Source: Galbibacter orientalis DSM 19592
GTDB taxonomy: Bacteria; Bacteroidota; Bacteroidia; Flavobacteriales; Flavobacteriaceae
Length of the DNA: 64,000 nt
Assembly (NCBI RefSeq): GCF_000260115.1
Contig: NZ_JH651379.1
Location: 248,001-312,000 of the forward strand
Reading direction: 5' to 3'
Below, in pieces: positions 1 to 8,713 of the stretch (position 1 is its first letter; each line of letters opens with the position of its first letter). The notes below the pieces were generated by a model. It ran no database searches. It worked only from the letters and a program-made list of their open reading frames with translations, and was not told the origin of the DNA. The translations under genes were made by a program, and so were the position numbers.

Positions 1-2
1 TG

Positions 3-1622
3 CACCCACAGATTATGCAACCAGAACCTGGCGACTGCCCAATATGCGGTATGGATTTAATTCCCGCCGAAACTGGTGCGGAAGGGCTTGCAATGAACGA
101 AATAAAAATGAGCGACAATGCAATGGCACTGGCGAATATCCAAACTACAATTGTAGGAAATATTTCAGGAACCGACGATAACAAAATAACACTTTCCGGA
201 AAAATAATGGCCAACGAAGAAGCCAATGCGGTACAGGCAAGCTATTTTGAAGGACGTATTGAAAAGTTGAATGTCAATTTCACGGGCGAAGAAGTACGAA
301 AAGGACAGTTGTTGGCAACGATTTATGCACCAACGCTCGTTGCTGCCCAACAAGAACTTTTAACTGCTTCTGACCTGAAAGAATCACAACCAGGTTTATA
401 CAAAGCAGTTCGAAACAAATTAAAATTGTGGAAACTTTCTGAAAGCCAAATAGACCAAATAGAAAGTTCTGGCAAGGTGCGGGAAAATTTTCCGATTTAT
501 GCAACTGTTTCAGGCACCGTTTCCCAAAAAATGGCAGAAGAAGGCGACTATGTAAAACAAGGCCAGCCCATTGTTAAAGTAAGTGATTTGGGTACTGTTT
601 GGGCAATGTTTGACGCCTACGAAAGACAAATCTCGCAACTAAAGGAAGGTCAAAAGGTAACAATCACTAGTAACGCTTATCCCAATAAAGAATTTGAAGC
701 ATCAGTTTCATTTATCGACCCTACTTTGAATACAAAGTCCAGAACTGTTTCAGTGCGCGCCACATTGAACAATAAGGAAAATCTATTAAAACCAGGAATG
801 TTCGTAACCGCAAAAGTGGCAATGACAAAAGGCAATACTATGGAAAGTGCGATAAGCATACCTGCAACGGCAGTAATGTGGACAGGCGAGCGCTCATTGG
901 TGTACGTAAAGACCAATCCCAATGAACCCGTTTTTGAAATGCAAGAAGTGACTTTGGGAACGAAAAATGGTGAGAACTATACCATTATCGAAGGGCTTTC
1001 TAACGGCGATGAAGTGGTAACCAACGGAACATTTACCGTAGATGCCGCTGCACAGTTACAAGGAAAAAAATCTATGATGAATGCATCAGGTGGTAAAACA
1101 ATGACAGGTCACGAAGGGCATTTGGGAATGGAAAATTTAAACAACACAGTTGACGCCGCCAAGCGTATGGATGTAGCTTCCAAATTCCAAGAGCAGCTCA
1201 AAACAGTTTTTGATGATTATATTATGCTTAAAACAGCATTGACAAACGACCAAAGTGAAAAAGCAAAAACGGCCTCACAGACCTTACAGAAAAGTTTAAC
1301 ACAAGTTGACCTTGCTTTGCTAAAGGATAAAAATGCGAATAACCACTGGGCGCAACTTGAAAAAGAATTGAAGGCTTCCTCAAATGAAATTGCCCAGACA
1401 TCCGATATTAAAACCCAGAGAAATCATTTTATCAGTCTTTCAGCACACCTCATAAATGCAATGAAAGCGTTTGGCATCAACCAAGAAATTTACATAGATT
1501 TTTGTCCAATGGCAAATAATAATGAAGGCGCATATTGGTTGAGCACAGAAAAAAAGATACAAAATCCCTATTACGGACAAGCAATGTTGAAATGTGGGGA
1601 AGTAACAGAAACCGTACAATAG
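3..1622 (+). CDS. Efflux RND periplasmic adaptor, CusB-like, 5' end outside the window
   Basis: Membrane-fusion adaptor that would link an inner-membrane RND pump to a TolC-type channel for Cu(I)/Ag(I) export. The reading frame is open to the window edge, and the first visible residues (HPQIM, then CPICGMDLIP) are the heavy-metal-binding domain usual at the start of this family, so the true start lies to the left. Next come the barrel-sandwich/lipoyl and beta-barrel segments (about residues 75-370). A C-terminal DUF3347-type helical domain (about 385-535) follows, with a Cys-Pro-Met-Ala motif near residue 500 and a late Cys that may bind metal. The missing pump gene is expected upstream. It heads the metal-resistance genes of element A. 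A second adaptor (30676-31842) is a different protein. Confidence 0.9.
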   Translation, partial: HPQIMQPEPGDCPICGMDLIPAETGAEGLAMNEIKMSDNAMALANIQTTIVGNISGTDDNKITLSGKIMANEEANAVQASYFEGRIEKLNVNFTGEEVRKGQLLATIYAPTLVAAQQELLTASDLKESQPGLYKAVRNKLKLWKLSESQIDQIESSGKVRENFPIYATVSGTVSQKMAEEGDYVKQGQPIVKVSDLGTVWAMFDAYERQISQLKEGQKVTITSNAYPNKEFEASVSFIDPTLNTKSRTVSVRATLNNKENLLKPGMFVTAKVAMTKGNTMESAISIPATAVMWTGERSLVYVKTNPNEPVFEMQEVTLGTKNGENYTIIEGLSNGDEVVTNGTFTVDAAAQLQGKKSMMNASGGKTMTGHEGHLGMENLNNTVDAAKRMDVASKFQEQLKTVFDDYIMLKTALTNDQSEKAKTASQTLQKSLTQVDLALLKDKNANNHWAQLEKELKASSNEIAQTSDIKTQRNHFISLSAHLINAMKAFGINQEIYIDFCPMANNNEGAYWLSTEKKIQNPYYGQAMLKCGEVTETVQ

Positions 1623-1686
1623 TTTAAAACTATACTTAATTGGGTAGTTTAAATTAGTCATCTTGATTTTTTGAAGGAGAACGAGG

Positions 1687-1866
1687 ATGGGTGAAAGCAG
1701 AAGAAATAGAAGAAAGAATAAAAGAGTAAAGCAGCAGCAGCCGAAAAGTGGTATTTCAAAAAAAGATAAAATTATAGCTTTAGTCGTGATAGTATTGATT
1801 TTTGTAGTTGCTGCAATAGCTGCTGTTTATTATTCTCTATACAAATCTGGATTAACATTATTTTGA
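1687..1866 (+). CDS. Small basic single-pass membrane protein, 59 aa
   Basis: I do not recognise this gene. The ATG follows a purine-rich GAAGGAGAACGAGG stretch that could be a strong ribosome binding site. The first 28 or so residues are very basic (many Arg, Lys and Gln). One hydrophobic helix follows (about residues 30-50), then a short tail, which predicts an inside-N, single-pass inner-membrane peptide. It lies 64 bases after the efflux adaptor and before the broken regulator, so it may be cotranscribed with the efflux genes. A role as a small pump accessory is only a guess. Spurious translation cannot be excluded, but the ribosome binding site and clean helix argue for a real gene. Confidence 0.5.
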   Translation: MGESRRNRRKNKRVKQQQPKSGISKKDKIIALVVIVLIFVVAAIAAVYYSLYKSGLTLF

Positions 1867-1878
1867 AACAAGTACTAT

Positions 1879-2443
1879 ATGAATGAGATTATCCATATTA
1901 AAAATATGGTCTGCCCAAGATGCATCTCGGCGGTATCTAATATTTTGGAACAACTTGAATACTGTATGTTTCTATAAAATTGGGGGAGGTTTAATTAGTT
2001 CGATTATTAAATGTCCAGACCAAAAATGGTCTTTCCAAAGCGCTTCAAAATTCAGGTTTTAGTTTGATAGAGGACCGTAAAAATCAACTTATTGAACAAA
2101 TGAAAACATTGGTTGTAGATAAAATCCATCATTCTTCCGAGGAGCTCGATTTTAAATGGGCAGATATTGTTACAGGCGAACTTAACTTGGACTACAAATA
2201 TTTAAGTTCACTTTTTTCGTCGGTAGAAAGTATACGTTCGAGCAGTACATCATAAACCAGAAAATTGAACGTGTTAAAGAACTTATAGTTTATGACGAAT
2301 TAAACTTGAGTGAGATAGCTTTTAAACTTCATTATAGTAGTGTCGCGTATTTAAGCAATCAGTTTAAAAAGGTTACAGGAATGACACCTACACAGTTTAA
2401 AAAAAGCACAAATCAGAATCGCAAATCTTTGGATGAAATATGA
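1879..2443 (+). pseudogene. Broken AraC-family regulator with N-terminal HMA-like metal domain
   Basis: Three consecutive frames together spell one protein. Frame one gives MNEIIHIKNMVCPRC, a heavy-metal-associated start with a CPRC site. After a shift near 1955-1970 the frame continues to about 2040. A second shift leads into the stretch from about 2040 to 2232 (AL.NSGF..IEDRK..LIEQMK). A one-base loss near 2233 leads into the last part, which reads FEQYI, KIERVKELIVYDE, LSEIAF, HYSSVAYLSNQFKKVTG, the AraC-type helix-turn-helix. Such HMA-AraC proteins are known in Bacteroidota beside copper and mercury genes. With at least two frameshifts it should be non-functional. Sequencing error is possible but would need several independent mistakes. 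Confidence 0.85.
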
Positions 2444-2471
2444 TGTTAAATTCTGTTAATCCGTAAATTTC

Positions 2472-2489
2472 ACAAATCATTCGGCATAT
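2472..2489 (+). promoter_or_regulatory. Operator-like motif upstream of the copper-binding protein gene
   Basis: ACAAATCATTCGGCATAT lies 96 bases upstream of the DUF326 start. Seventeen of its 18 bases recur at 3073-3090 ahead of copA. Flanking bases are also kept at the same spacing (GTAA before it, TAACA nine bases after it). A binding site for the neighbouring AraC-type metal regulator is the simplest reading; this is inference. Confidence 0.5.
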
Positions 2490-2585
2490 TTTATAACAGA
2501 AAAGGATATTACCTACATTAAATTGTCTTTAGTAATATCCGCTATAGTAGTGGACTATTTTAACAATTTAAATTCTAAAATATTT

Positions 2586-2906
2586 ATGAAAAATTCAAAA
2601 TTAATCGAAGCTTTAAACAATTGTGTAGCACATTGTAATTACTGTGCAGATGCCTGTCTTGGCGAAGACAACATCAAGATGATGGTAGATTGTATAAGAA
2701 CTGATAGGGCTTGTGCTGAAATCTGTAGTGCAACTGCAAATTTACTTGCGTCAAATTATAAGGATGTAAGAGGTATGGTAGAGCAATGCCGTGATATCTG
2801 TAAAAAATGCGCTGATGTATGTGCCAAGCACGATCACAAACATTGTCAAGAATGTGCAGATGCCTGTAGAAAATGTGAGGAAGCTTGTGAGGAATATTTA
2901 AAATAA
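2586..2906 (+). CDS. Four-helix bundle copper-binding protein (DUF326 family)
   Basis: A 106-residue cytosolic Cys-rich protein. Members of this family bind Cu(I) along the inside of a four-helix bundle and act as a copper store or sink. Cysteines occur in repeated CxxxC and CxxC pairs along the whole chain (for example CVAHCNYCADAC near the start and CQECADACRKCEEAC at the end), and the length fits the family. I chose the ATG at 2586, preceded by an A/T-rich leader. An in-frame TTG 63 bases earlier would only add unrelated residues. It is flanked by the operator-like motif upstream and a terminator downstream, so it looks like its own transcription unit within the copper cluster. Confidence 0.9.
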   Translation: MKNSKLIEALNNCVAHCNYCADACLGEDNIKMMVDCIRTDRACAEICSATANLLASNYKDVRGMVEQCRDICKKCADVCAKHDHKHCQECADACRKCEEACEEYLK

Positions 2907-2956
2907 TACATCTCACTTTTGTTAAGCATTAAGAGGTTTTTTCACCTCAAATTCCG

Positions 2957-2990
2957 AAAGGCCACAACCAACATTGTGGTCTTTTGTTTT
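2957..2990 (+). terminator. Rho-independent terminator after the copper-binding protein gene
   Basis: An 11-bp stem (2957-2967 with 2974-2984, one G-U pair, core CCACAA/TTGTGG) has a six-base loop and is followed by a T-rich run. Confidence 0.7.
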
Positions 2991-3072
2991 GTTAAAATCA
3001 GGTATGAGTTATCTTCTTCGTATCGGAAACTTGATAAGTTTTCAAACTGGCGACCTTTACCAAGGTAATTCT

Positions 3073-3090
3073 ACAAATCATTCAGCATAT
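3073..3090 (+). promoter_or_regulatory. Operator-like motif upstream of copA
   Basis: ACAAATCATTCAGCATAT differs at one base from the motif at 2472-2489 and lies 61 bases before the copA ATG. The shared TAACA at the same distance downstream suggests that the whole promoter-operator block is related. Confidence 0.5.
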
Positions 3091-3151
3091 AACGTAACAT
3101 ATTAAAGACTTTAAATTCTGAAATTTGTAATGCATCAATAAGAATGCGATT

Positions 3152-5410
3152 ATGGAGACAATCAACATATTTGAAACCAAAGAAAAGAATACTAAAAAAG
3201 GAGTAAAGGAATCATTTCCTGTTACGGGAATGACCTGTGCCTCTTGTACAGCGAGTGTTGAATCTGTATTAAAACACACAGAAGGTGTGTTTGATGCAAG
3301 TGTTAATTTTGCCAATAGTTCTGTTCTTGTGGAATATGACAAGGAGTTGAGTCCAAATCAACTTCAAAACGCGCTTCGTGAGGTCGGTTATGATATTATA
3401 ATAGATGCAGAAGACCCTTCGGAAGTACAACAAGAACTTCAGCAAAAGCATTATCAGGACATAAAAAAACGTATCATCTGGTCGGCTATCCTTACACTAC
3501 CCATTTTTGTTTTGGGAATGTTCTATATGCAATGGGAACCAGGCAAATGGATTTCTTTGGTATTGACTTTTCCTATACTCTTTTGGTTTGGGCGCAGCTT
3601 TTTCATCAATGCCTTCAAGCAGGCCAAACACGGAAAAGCCAATATGGATACATTGGTAGCTTTAAGCACCGGAATCGCTTTTCTGTTTAGTGTGTTCAAT
3701 ACTTTTTTTCCTAAATTTTGGTTGAGTCGTGGTATCGAACCTCACGTGTATTACGAAGCGGCTACCGTGATTGTCACTTTTATTTCCTTGGGGAAACTAT
3801 TGGAAGAAAAAGCAAAATCAAATACATCTTCGGCCATTAAAAAACTAATGGGTCTTCAGCCTAAAACCCTTAAAATTATTGAGAATGGGGAAGAGAAGGA
3901 AATCCCTATTTCATCGGTACAGGTGGGTCAGACCATTTTGGTACGTCCCGGAGAAAAGATTCCTGTGGATGGCGAAGTTTCTAAAGGAAGCTCGTATGTA
4001 GATGAAAGTATGATAACGGGAGAACCTGTTCCCGTTCAGAAATCCCAAGGGGAAAAGGTCTTCGCAGGCACGGTAAATCAAAAAGGGAGCTTTCAATTTA
4101 CTGCCGAAAAAGTAGGTGGAGAAACCTTACTATCACAAATCATTAAAATGGTTCAGGAAGCTCAAGGAAGCAAGGCGCCGGTTCAAAAGCTGGTTGATAA
4201 GATTGCCGGAATATTTGTTCCTGTCGTATTAGTCATTTCTATCATTACATTCATTGTCTGGATGTCAGTTGGTGGCGATAACGCATTTTCACAAGCTTTG
4301 TTGACCTCTGTAGCCGTGTTGGTTATCGCTTGTCCTTGCGCATTGGGCTTGGCAACACCTACCGCAATTATGGTGGGAATTGGTAAAGGCGCAGAAAATA
4401 ATATTTTGATAAAGGATGCCGAAAGTTTAGAACTCGGTTATAAAGTGAATGCTATTATCCTTGATAAAACGGGTACAATTACCGAAGGAAAACCCTTAGT
4501 AACTGATATAATTTGGAAGAATAACCTTGAAAATCAAAATGAATACAAGCAAATTCTTTTGGCTATAGAAGCACAATCGGAACATCCTTTGGCGGAAGCA
4601 GTAGTCAACCATTTAAAAGATGAAAAGGTTGAACAAGCTGAAATTGCTTCTTTTGAAAGTATTACAGGAAAAGGTGTAAAGGCGCAATCAGAGAATGGTT
4701 CAAAATATTATGTGGGTAACCATAAACTAATGGTCGAAAAGAATATTGAAATTGAATCTTCTTTAATGCAAACAGCAGAAAGTCTCGAAGAGCAGGCTAA
4801 AACGGTCATATTCTTTGGTAATGAAAAACAATTGCTGGCGATACTCGCCATTGCAGACAAGATTAAGGAAACTTCAGAAAAGGCCATAGTAACGCTTCAG
4901 GAAAGAGGTATTGAGGTTTGTATGCTTACAGGAGATAATAATAAAACCGCATCTGCTGTCGCAAAACAAGTCGGAATAACAAATTACCAAGGCGAAGTAA
5001 TGCCTTCGGACAAGGCAGCTTTTGTTGAAAAATTGCAGGCGGACGGAAAGATAGTCGCAATGGTTGGCGATGGTATTAATGATTCCCAGGCTTTGGCGCA
5101 AGCCAATGTGAGTATTGCAATGGGAAAAGGTTCAGATATAGCGATGGACGTAGCAAAAATGACCTTGATAACATCAGATTTACGATCCATCCCAAAAGCG
5201 CTGGAATTATCAAAAAGAACGGTGTTGGGCATACGTCAGAATCTATTTTGGGCATTCATTTATAATCTCATTGGTATTCCAATTGCAGCAGGCGTTTTGT
5301 ATCCCGTAAATGGGTTCTTATTAGACCCAATGATAGCAGGAATGGCAATGGCTTTCAGTAGCGTGTCTGTAGTTCTAAATAGTTTAAGGCTTAAAGGAGT
5401 AAAACTTTAA
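3152..5410 (+). CDS. copA: Cu(I)-exporting P1B-type ATPase
   Basis: Pumps Cu(I) (or Ag(I)) from the cytosol to the periplasm using ATP. In order: an N-terminal HMA domain with GMTCASC (Cys29 and Cys32), paired membrane helices, the actuator loop with TGE (289-291), the CPC metal site in a membrane helix (394-396), the phosphorylated Asp438 in DKTGT, the His-Pro pair typical of P1B pumps (478-479), the hinge motif GDGIND (639-644), and two last membrane helices. The length of 752 residues and a single HMA domain are normal. It is followed 23 bases later by a separate HMA chaperone. Regulation through the upstream motif at 3073-3090 is inferred. Confidence 0.96.
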   Translation: METINIFETKEKNTKKGVKESFPVTGMTCASCTASVESVLKHTEGVFDASVNFANSSVLVEYDKELSPNQLQNALREVGYDIIIDAEDPSEVQQELQQKHYQDIKKRIIWSAILTLPIFVLGMFYMQWEPGKWISLVLTFPILFWFGRSFFINAFKQAKHGKANMDTLVALSTGIAFLFSVFNTFFPKFWLSRGIEPHVYYEAATVIVTFISLGKLLEEKAKSNTSSAIKKLMGLQPKTLKIIENGEEKEIPISSVQVGQTILVRPGEKIPVDGEVSKGSSYVDESMITGEPVPVQKSQGEKVFAGTVNQKGSFQFTAEKVGGETLLSQIIKMVQEAQGSKAPVQKLVDKIAGIFVPVVLVISIITFIVWMSVGGDNAFSQALLTSVAVLVIACPCALGLATPTAIMVGIGKGAENNILIKDAESLELGYKVNAIILDKTGTITEGKPLVTDIIWKNNLENQNEYKQILLAIEAQSEHPLAEAVVNHLKDEKVEQAEIASFESITGKGVKAQSENGSKYYVGNHKLMVEKNIEIESSLMQTAESLEEQAKTVIFFGNEKQLLAILAIADKIKETSEKAIVTLQERGIEVCMLTGDNNKTASAVAKQVGITNYQGEVMPSDKAAFVEKLQADGKIVAMVGDGINDSQALAQANVSIAMGKGSDIAMDVAKMTLITSDLRSIPKALELSKRTVLGIRQNLFWAFIYNLIGIPIAAGVLYPVNGFLLDPMIAGMAMAFSSVSVVLNSLRLKGVKL

Positions 5411-5433
5411 TATTAATTATAAATTCAAATACA

Positions 5434-5646
5434 ATGAAAACTTTAAAATTTAAAACAAATATCAATTGTGGTGGTTGTGTATCAAAAGTGACCCCTTTTT
5501 TAAACAAGCAAGAAGGTGTCGAAAGTTGGGAAGTGGATACCGCTAATCCTGATAAAATTTTAACCATAGAAAGCGATGGTGCTTCAGAAGAAGATGTAAA
5601 GGCTACCTTGCAAAAGGTAGGCTTTAAAGCGGAACGTGTAGATTAA
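5434..5646 (+). CDS. HMA-domain copper chaperone
   Basis: A free-standing heavy-metal-associated domain of 70 residues with a Cys12-Gly-Gly-Cys15 metal site, and no signal peptide or membrane segment. It would carry Cu(I) in the cytosol and hand it to the HMA domain of CopA, which ends 23 bases upstream; the two genes are very likely cotranscribed. The CGGC site differs from the more common CxxC forms of CopZ but is common in Bacteroidota relatives. Cysteines and length are seen; the transfer partner is inferred from position. Confidence 0.9.
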   Translation: MKTLKFKTNINCGGCVSKVTPFLNKQEGVESWEVDTANPDKILTIESDGASEEDVKATLQKVGFKAERVD

Positions 5647-5660
5647 TACCTCGCTATAAT

Positions 5661-6446
5661 ATGGTTTATATTTTAATTTTGGTTGTGATTCTTCTGTTTG
5701 CTATTCATTTTTATCGAAAAGAGAAACGGCATAGCGTAAAGCCATTTCCAGAGCATTGGCACAAATTATTAATGGAGAATGTTCTTTATTATAAAAATCT
5801 TTCAAAAGGCAGGCAACTTGTTTTTCAACAAAAAATGATGCAGTTTTTAAGTGAGGTTTATATAGATGGCGTGCAGTTTGAATTGGAAGAATTAGACAAA
5901 ATTTTAATTGCAGCAAGTGCGGTAATTCCTGTTTTCGGCTTTAAAGAATGGCATTACACTAATTTAAGTGGAATCCTCTTATACCCAGATAATTTTAATG
6001 AAGATATGCAATTTAGCAGTAAGGGTAACTCGCGCAATATTGGTGGGATAGTCGGGAACGGACGTTTTGAGAAACAAATGATTTTATCTAAAAAAGCATT
6101 GTATCACGGTTTTAGAAACACAACAGATAAAAGCAATACAGGCATACACGAATTTGTACACCTTATTGATAAGCTGGATGATAGAACAGATGGCGTTCCA
6201 GAGCGATTATTAGAACATCAATATGCAATACCTTGGCTGAATTTAATTCATAAGGAAATAGAAGCCATAAACGACAACCATTCTGATATCAGAAAATATG
6301 GTGGTACAAACCAAGCAGAATTCTTTGCAGTAGCTTCAGAATATTTCTTCGAGCGCCCAGATTTGCTCAAAAAGAAACATCCAGAACTTTATAAAATGTT
6401 AGTTAAATGCTTCAATCAAAAATTAGCAAATCCAATTAAAAATTAG
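5661..6446 (+). CDS. Zinc-dependent peptidase, MtfA-like (M90 family)
   Basis: One N-terminal membrane helix (about residues 1-16) is followed by a soluble peptidase domain. His163-Glu-x-x-His167 in HEFVHLIDKLDD is the zinc and catalytic site, and a downstream Asn-Gln-Ala-Glu-Phe-Phe-Ala segment matches the family pattern for the third zinc ligand region. Escherichia coli MtfA binds the Mlc repressor and has aminopeptidase activity, but the role in Bacteroidota is not known. It starts 14 bases after the copper chaperone, so it is probably the last gene of the copA operon. A large inverted repeat closes the unit before the convergent integrase. Confidence 0.85.
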   Translation: MVYILILVVILLFAIHFYRKEKRHSVKPFPEHWHKLLMENVLYYKNLSKGRQLVFQQKMMQFLSEVYIDGVQFELEELDKILIAASAVIPVFGFKEWHYTNLSGILLYPDNFNEDMQFSSKGNSRNIGGIVGNGRFEKQMILSKKALYHGFRNTTDKSNTGIHEFVHLIDKLDDRTDGVPERLLEHQYAIPWLNLIHKEIEAINDNHSDIRKYGGTNQAEFFAVASEYFFERPDLLKKKHPELYKMLVKCFNQKLANPIKN

Positions 6447-6487
6447 TTTCTATTTAGGAGAGATTAAATCTGTAATTGAAAATCGTA

Positions 6488-6543
6488 AAGAGCGGATATT
6501 TTGAATATGCTAAACTACTTATAGCAATAAAATATACGCTCTT
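6488..6543. terminator. Large inverted repeat between convergent genes, likely bidirectional terminator
   Basis: Bases 6488-6502 pair with 6529-6543 (14 of 15 positions, AAGAGCG outer end), with a further TGCTA/TAGCA stem inside the loop. It sits between the end of the MtfA-like gene and the end of integrase A. There is no strong T run, so termination is likely but not certain. Confidence 0.5.
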
Positions 6544-6558
6544 CAATTATTTATTTCC

Positions 6559-7773
6559 TCAAAAGTTTATAACACTATCCAATGCATCATCTGCCTCTTT
6601 ATGGATGAAATTGGCTTGATAGTTCAAGGTGGTTTTCAAATCACTATGGCGATATAATTTCTGTAGCATTAACGGATGAATGGCATCCCCAGCAATATTT
6701 CCAAAACTATGCCGTGCTATGTGCATCGTTATTTTCTTATTTATTTTAGCCTTTTTAGAGATTGATTTTAGATTGTCATTAAACCTCTTTGTAGCAGTTT
6801 TTCTCTTGTTATATAAATCTTTCGCATTTTCAGGGTCTGCCTTTTTCAATTCAGGGAAAACAAAATCATCATCACTTCTTTTATCATCTTTATATTGGTC
6901 TAAAATCTTTAGTACTTTTTCAGGAATTTTTAATGATAGAAGTTTTGCGTTTTTATGCATTCTATAATGCAGCCTGTTATCATAAATATCTGACCATTTG
7001 GTTCGTAGAACATCAGAAACCCTCATACCAGCAAAATTGAAACTAAAAAGCCAAACATTTCTAGTATGTATTTCAGAAGGTTTGAGATTTATCAAATTTT
7101 CAATTTGTTGAATCTCTAAAATATTTAGTCCGACTTTGGTAGTTTCAGGAAATTTGATTTTTATTTTATCGCCACCGAAGGGATATAATTCTCTGCTTAC
7201 AATTTTGTATTTAATTGCTCTGTTAAATAATAGCCTTACAAATACCAAAATGTTCATTATTGAGGTTTCAGACAGGGAGTACTTAACTTTTAAAGTTAAC
7301 ATCAATTTTTTAAGAAAACGTTCATCAATTTCTTGAAAAGACAATTGTTTCGAATTGTGATATTTTATAATAAAGCTCAACCACGCTTTATCAGTAGATA
7401 AACGATTTAGCTTTTCTGTACTTTCTAAATCGTCAAGATGTTCTTGTGCTAATTCAAAGAATGTAGCATTGATACCGGAGGAATATATTTCCTTCTTAAT
7501 TTGATTGGCAGAAGCATCTTTTTGTTCGGATTGAAGCGTAATAAGAGCATTGTTTAATTCAGAAAGTTTCAAGGATAACAAATTGTTCAAGGTTTTGAAA
7601 TTTATGTGTGATTTCTTAACCCGAATATTCTTTTCATCCCAATCTTCCAATTCAATGTAGTGACCTATATATTGGTATGTTGAGCGACGATTTTTTGTAA
7701 TACGTATGGCAAGAGGATACAAGCCTTCTTTATTAGGCTTTTTGCGAAGAACTATTTTAGCGTTTGATGACAT
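6559..7773 (-). CDS. Tyrosine recombinase, integrase A
   Basis: A site-specific recombinase of 404 residues of the Bacteroidota type: an N-terminal arm-binding domain (about 1-90), a SAM-like core-binding domain (about 100-200) and the catalytic domain. Catalytic residues are Arg251 (GMRVSD), His351 and Arg354 (HIARHSF), His376 (YRHSDLKTT) and Tyr385. I chose the ATG at 7773; an in-frame TTG ten codons upstream is also open. Its 5' end faces the tRNA-Leu fragment, with two 20-nt repeats between, as expected for an integrase that recombines at that tRNA gene. The last 17 codons have a close relic copy at 41865-41914. Confidence 0.92.
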   Translation of the reverse strand: MSSNAKIVLRKKPNKEGLYPLAIRITKNRRSTYQYIGHYIELEDWDEKNIRVKKSHINFKTLNNLLSLKLSELNNALITLQSEQKDASANQIKKEIYSSGINATFFELAQEHLDDLESTEKLNRLSTDKAWLSFIIKYHNSKQLSFQEIDERFLKKLMLTLKVKYSLSETSIMNILVFVRLLFNRAIKYKIVSRELYPFGGDKIKIKFPETTKVGLNILEIQQIENLINLKPSEIHTRNVWLFSFNFAGMRVSDVLRTKWSDIYDNRLHYRMHKNAKLLSLKIPEKVLKILDQYKDDKRSDDDFVFPELKKADPENAKDLYNKRKTATKRFNDNLKSISKKAKINKKITMHIARHSFGNIAGDAIHPLMLQKLYRHSDLKTTLNYQANFIHKEADDALDSVINF

Positions 7774-7807
7774 AATTGACCTAGTTTTGCGTACGAAAGC
7801 CAAATCA

Positions 7808-7912
7808 GGTACAACATAGGTACAACATTCAATTTTGAATGTTTAGTTTACCAAGAAGTTTTCCTAAAGATACAAATTTATTAGTTTCTCTGGGTACAAC
7901 ATAGGTACAACA
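7808..7912 (+). repeat. Two identical 20-nt repeats between integrase A and the tRNA fragment
   Basis: GGTACAACATAGGTACAACA occurs exactly at 7808-7827 and 7893-7912. Each copy is itself a tandem pair of GGTACAACA. The position beside the attachment site suggests arm-type binding sites for integrase A; this role is inferred. Confidence 0.6.
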
Positions 7913-8010
7913 AATATTGAAATCAATTGATATTAGATGATATCAAAGAAAATGACATATTATATAATCAATTGAAAATGAGTGGCTTTGGTGCTGTTTG
8001 GGCAAATGTA

Positions 8011-8069
8011 CGCTAGACTTAGGATCTAGTGCCGCAAGGTGTGAAGGTTCGAGTCCTTTCACCCGCACA
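8011..8069 (+). pseudogene. 3' fragment of tRNA-Leu(TAG), junction of elements A and B
   Basis: The anticodon stem-loop (CTAGA, loop CTTAGGA with anticodon TAG at 8020-8022, TCTAG), variable arm, T arm and 3' acceptor strand CACCCGC are present. The 5' acceptor strand that should read GCGGGTG is absent, and the D-arm region before 8011 is not recognisable. The fragment is therefore an attachment-site remnant, not a working tRNA. The intact gene is expected left of the window. Confidence 0.75.
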
Positions 8070-8073
8070 CACT

Positions 8074-8117
8074 AAAAAGCCTTTTTAATTGTAAATCAAT
8101 TAATTAGGCTTTTTTTA
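8074..8117 (+). terminator. Hairpin after the tRNA-Leu fragment
   Basis: AAAAAGCC (8074-8081) pairs with GGCTTTTT (8107-8114), followed by more Ts. It probably served as a terminator for the tRNA in the attachment site. Confidence 0.6.
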
Positions 8118-8126
8118 TTTTTGTTC

Positions 8127-8144
8127 TAGTCAACATTTAGTCAA
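8127..8144 (+). repeat. 18-nt end repeat of element B, left copy
   Basis: TAGTCAACATTTAGTCAA is identical to 19329-19346 near the other end of the element. It contains two copies of TAGTCAA and lies about 60 bases inside the attachment core. Likely an arm-type site for integrase B. Confidence 0.6.
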
Positions 8145-8154
8145 TAAAACAAAA

Positions 8155-8176
8155 AAACCTCTAAAAAAGAGGTTTT
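8155..8176 (-). terminator. Terminator downstream of the element B lipoprotein gene
   Basis: AAAACCTC and GAGGTTTT form an eight-pair stem around a six-base loop, with a T run when read on the minus strand. Confidence 0.6.
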
Positions 8177-8200
8177 GAGCTTCAAATGTTTTTAAACGTT

Positions 8201-8623
8201 TTATCTTACAAATACGTAATGTAGTTCTGACCCATTAGACACATCTAAAACCATGTCAATTTCATTTTCATTGACAATAGTAATATCATAATTAGTAAAA
8301 AACTCAGAAGTAACATAATCTACCTCATTTAAGATAATCTTATTTTCTTCAATCACGTAATCTGTTGCCTTAAAAGTTTGTGCTTCGCACGGCTCACTTG
8401 TTGAAAAAGATAAATACATGTTAATACTATTCTCGTTAATCGCTAGGCTGTTTGTTGTCAAGCAATCGTAGTCCGAGTAAGAATCACCGTTTATTTCAAA
8501 AGTCTGTAACTGATAGGATCCTTTAATAGTATCTTTTGATATACCAGGCTCTCCAGAATCATCATCCGAACTACATGAAACAAAAAAAAGAATGGCTGCT
8601 ACAAATAATAATTTTCTCATCAT
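8201..8623 (-). CDS. Lipoprotein, lipocalin-like, cargo of element B
   Basis: A 140-residue predicted lipoprotein. A hydrophobic signal of about 15 residues ends at the lipobox Cys in FFVSC, followed by Ser-Ser-Asp-Asp-Asp, which in Bacteroidota acts as an export signal to the cell surface. The rest is a small beta-rich domain starting with GSYQLQTFEING, similar in style to the lipocalin-like domains of many phylum lipoproteins; that fold is a guess. It lies at the attL end, after the tape measure gene and separated from it by about 90 bases. A lipoprotein at the end of a phage element is a common place for cargo, such as a superinfection-exclusion or surface-changing protein; no function is shown here. 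Confidence 0.75.
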   Translation of the reverse strand: MMRKLLFVAAILFFVSCSSDDDSGEPGISKDTIKGSYQLQTFEINGDSYSDYDCLTTNSLAINENSINMYLSFSTSEPCEAQTFKATDYVIEENKIILNEVDYVTSEFFTNYDITIVNENEIDMVLDVSNGSELHYVFVR

Positions 8624-8713
8624 TGGTTGTTTTTAAGTTTCTCTAAAGTTATAAATATAACTATTCACAACATTACGGAAAACCTCATTGTCTTTTGCCC
8701 TAAGTTCGGATGT

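Larger units (their letters stand above)
1..8069. mobile_element. Right arm of a copper-resistance integrative element (element A)
   Basis: This is an inferred unit. It holds a copper/silver resistance gene set on the plus strand, then a convergent tyrosine integrase (6559-7773), a pair of identical 20-nt repeats just upstream of the integrase, and a 3' fragment of a tRNA-Leu gene (8011-8069). An integrase next to a tRNA 3' fragment is the usual end of a tRNA-targeted integrative element. The other end and the intact tRNA-Leu would lie left of the window. The exact extent is unknown. Confidence 0.55.

Noticed and set aside
2064-2255. A separate 63-residue gene
   Set aside because: It is the middle part of the frameshifted AraC-type regulator; its neighbours in other frames complete the protein.
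7808-7912. A small CRISPR-like array
   Set aside because: Only two 20-nt copies made of nine-base units, with no regular spacers and no cas genes.
7981-8069. An intact tRNA-Leu(TAG) gene
   Set aside because: The anticodon, variable and T arms are fine, but the 5' acceptor strand needed to pair with CACCCGC is missing and the D arm is not recognisable.
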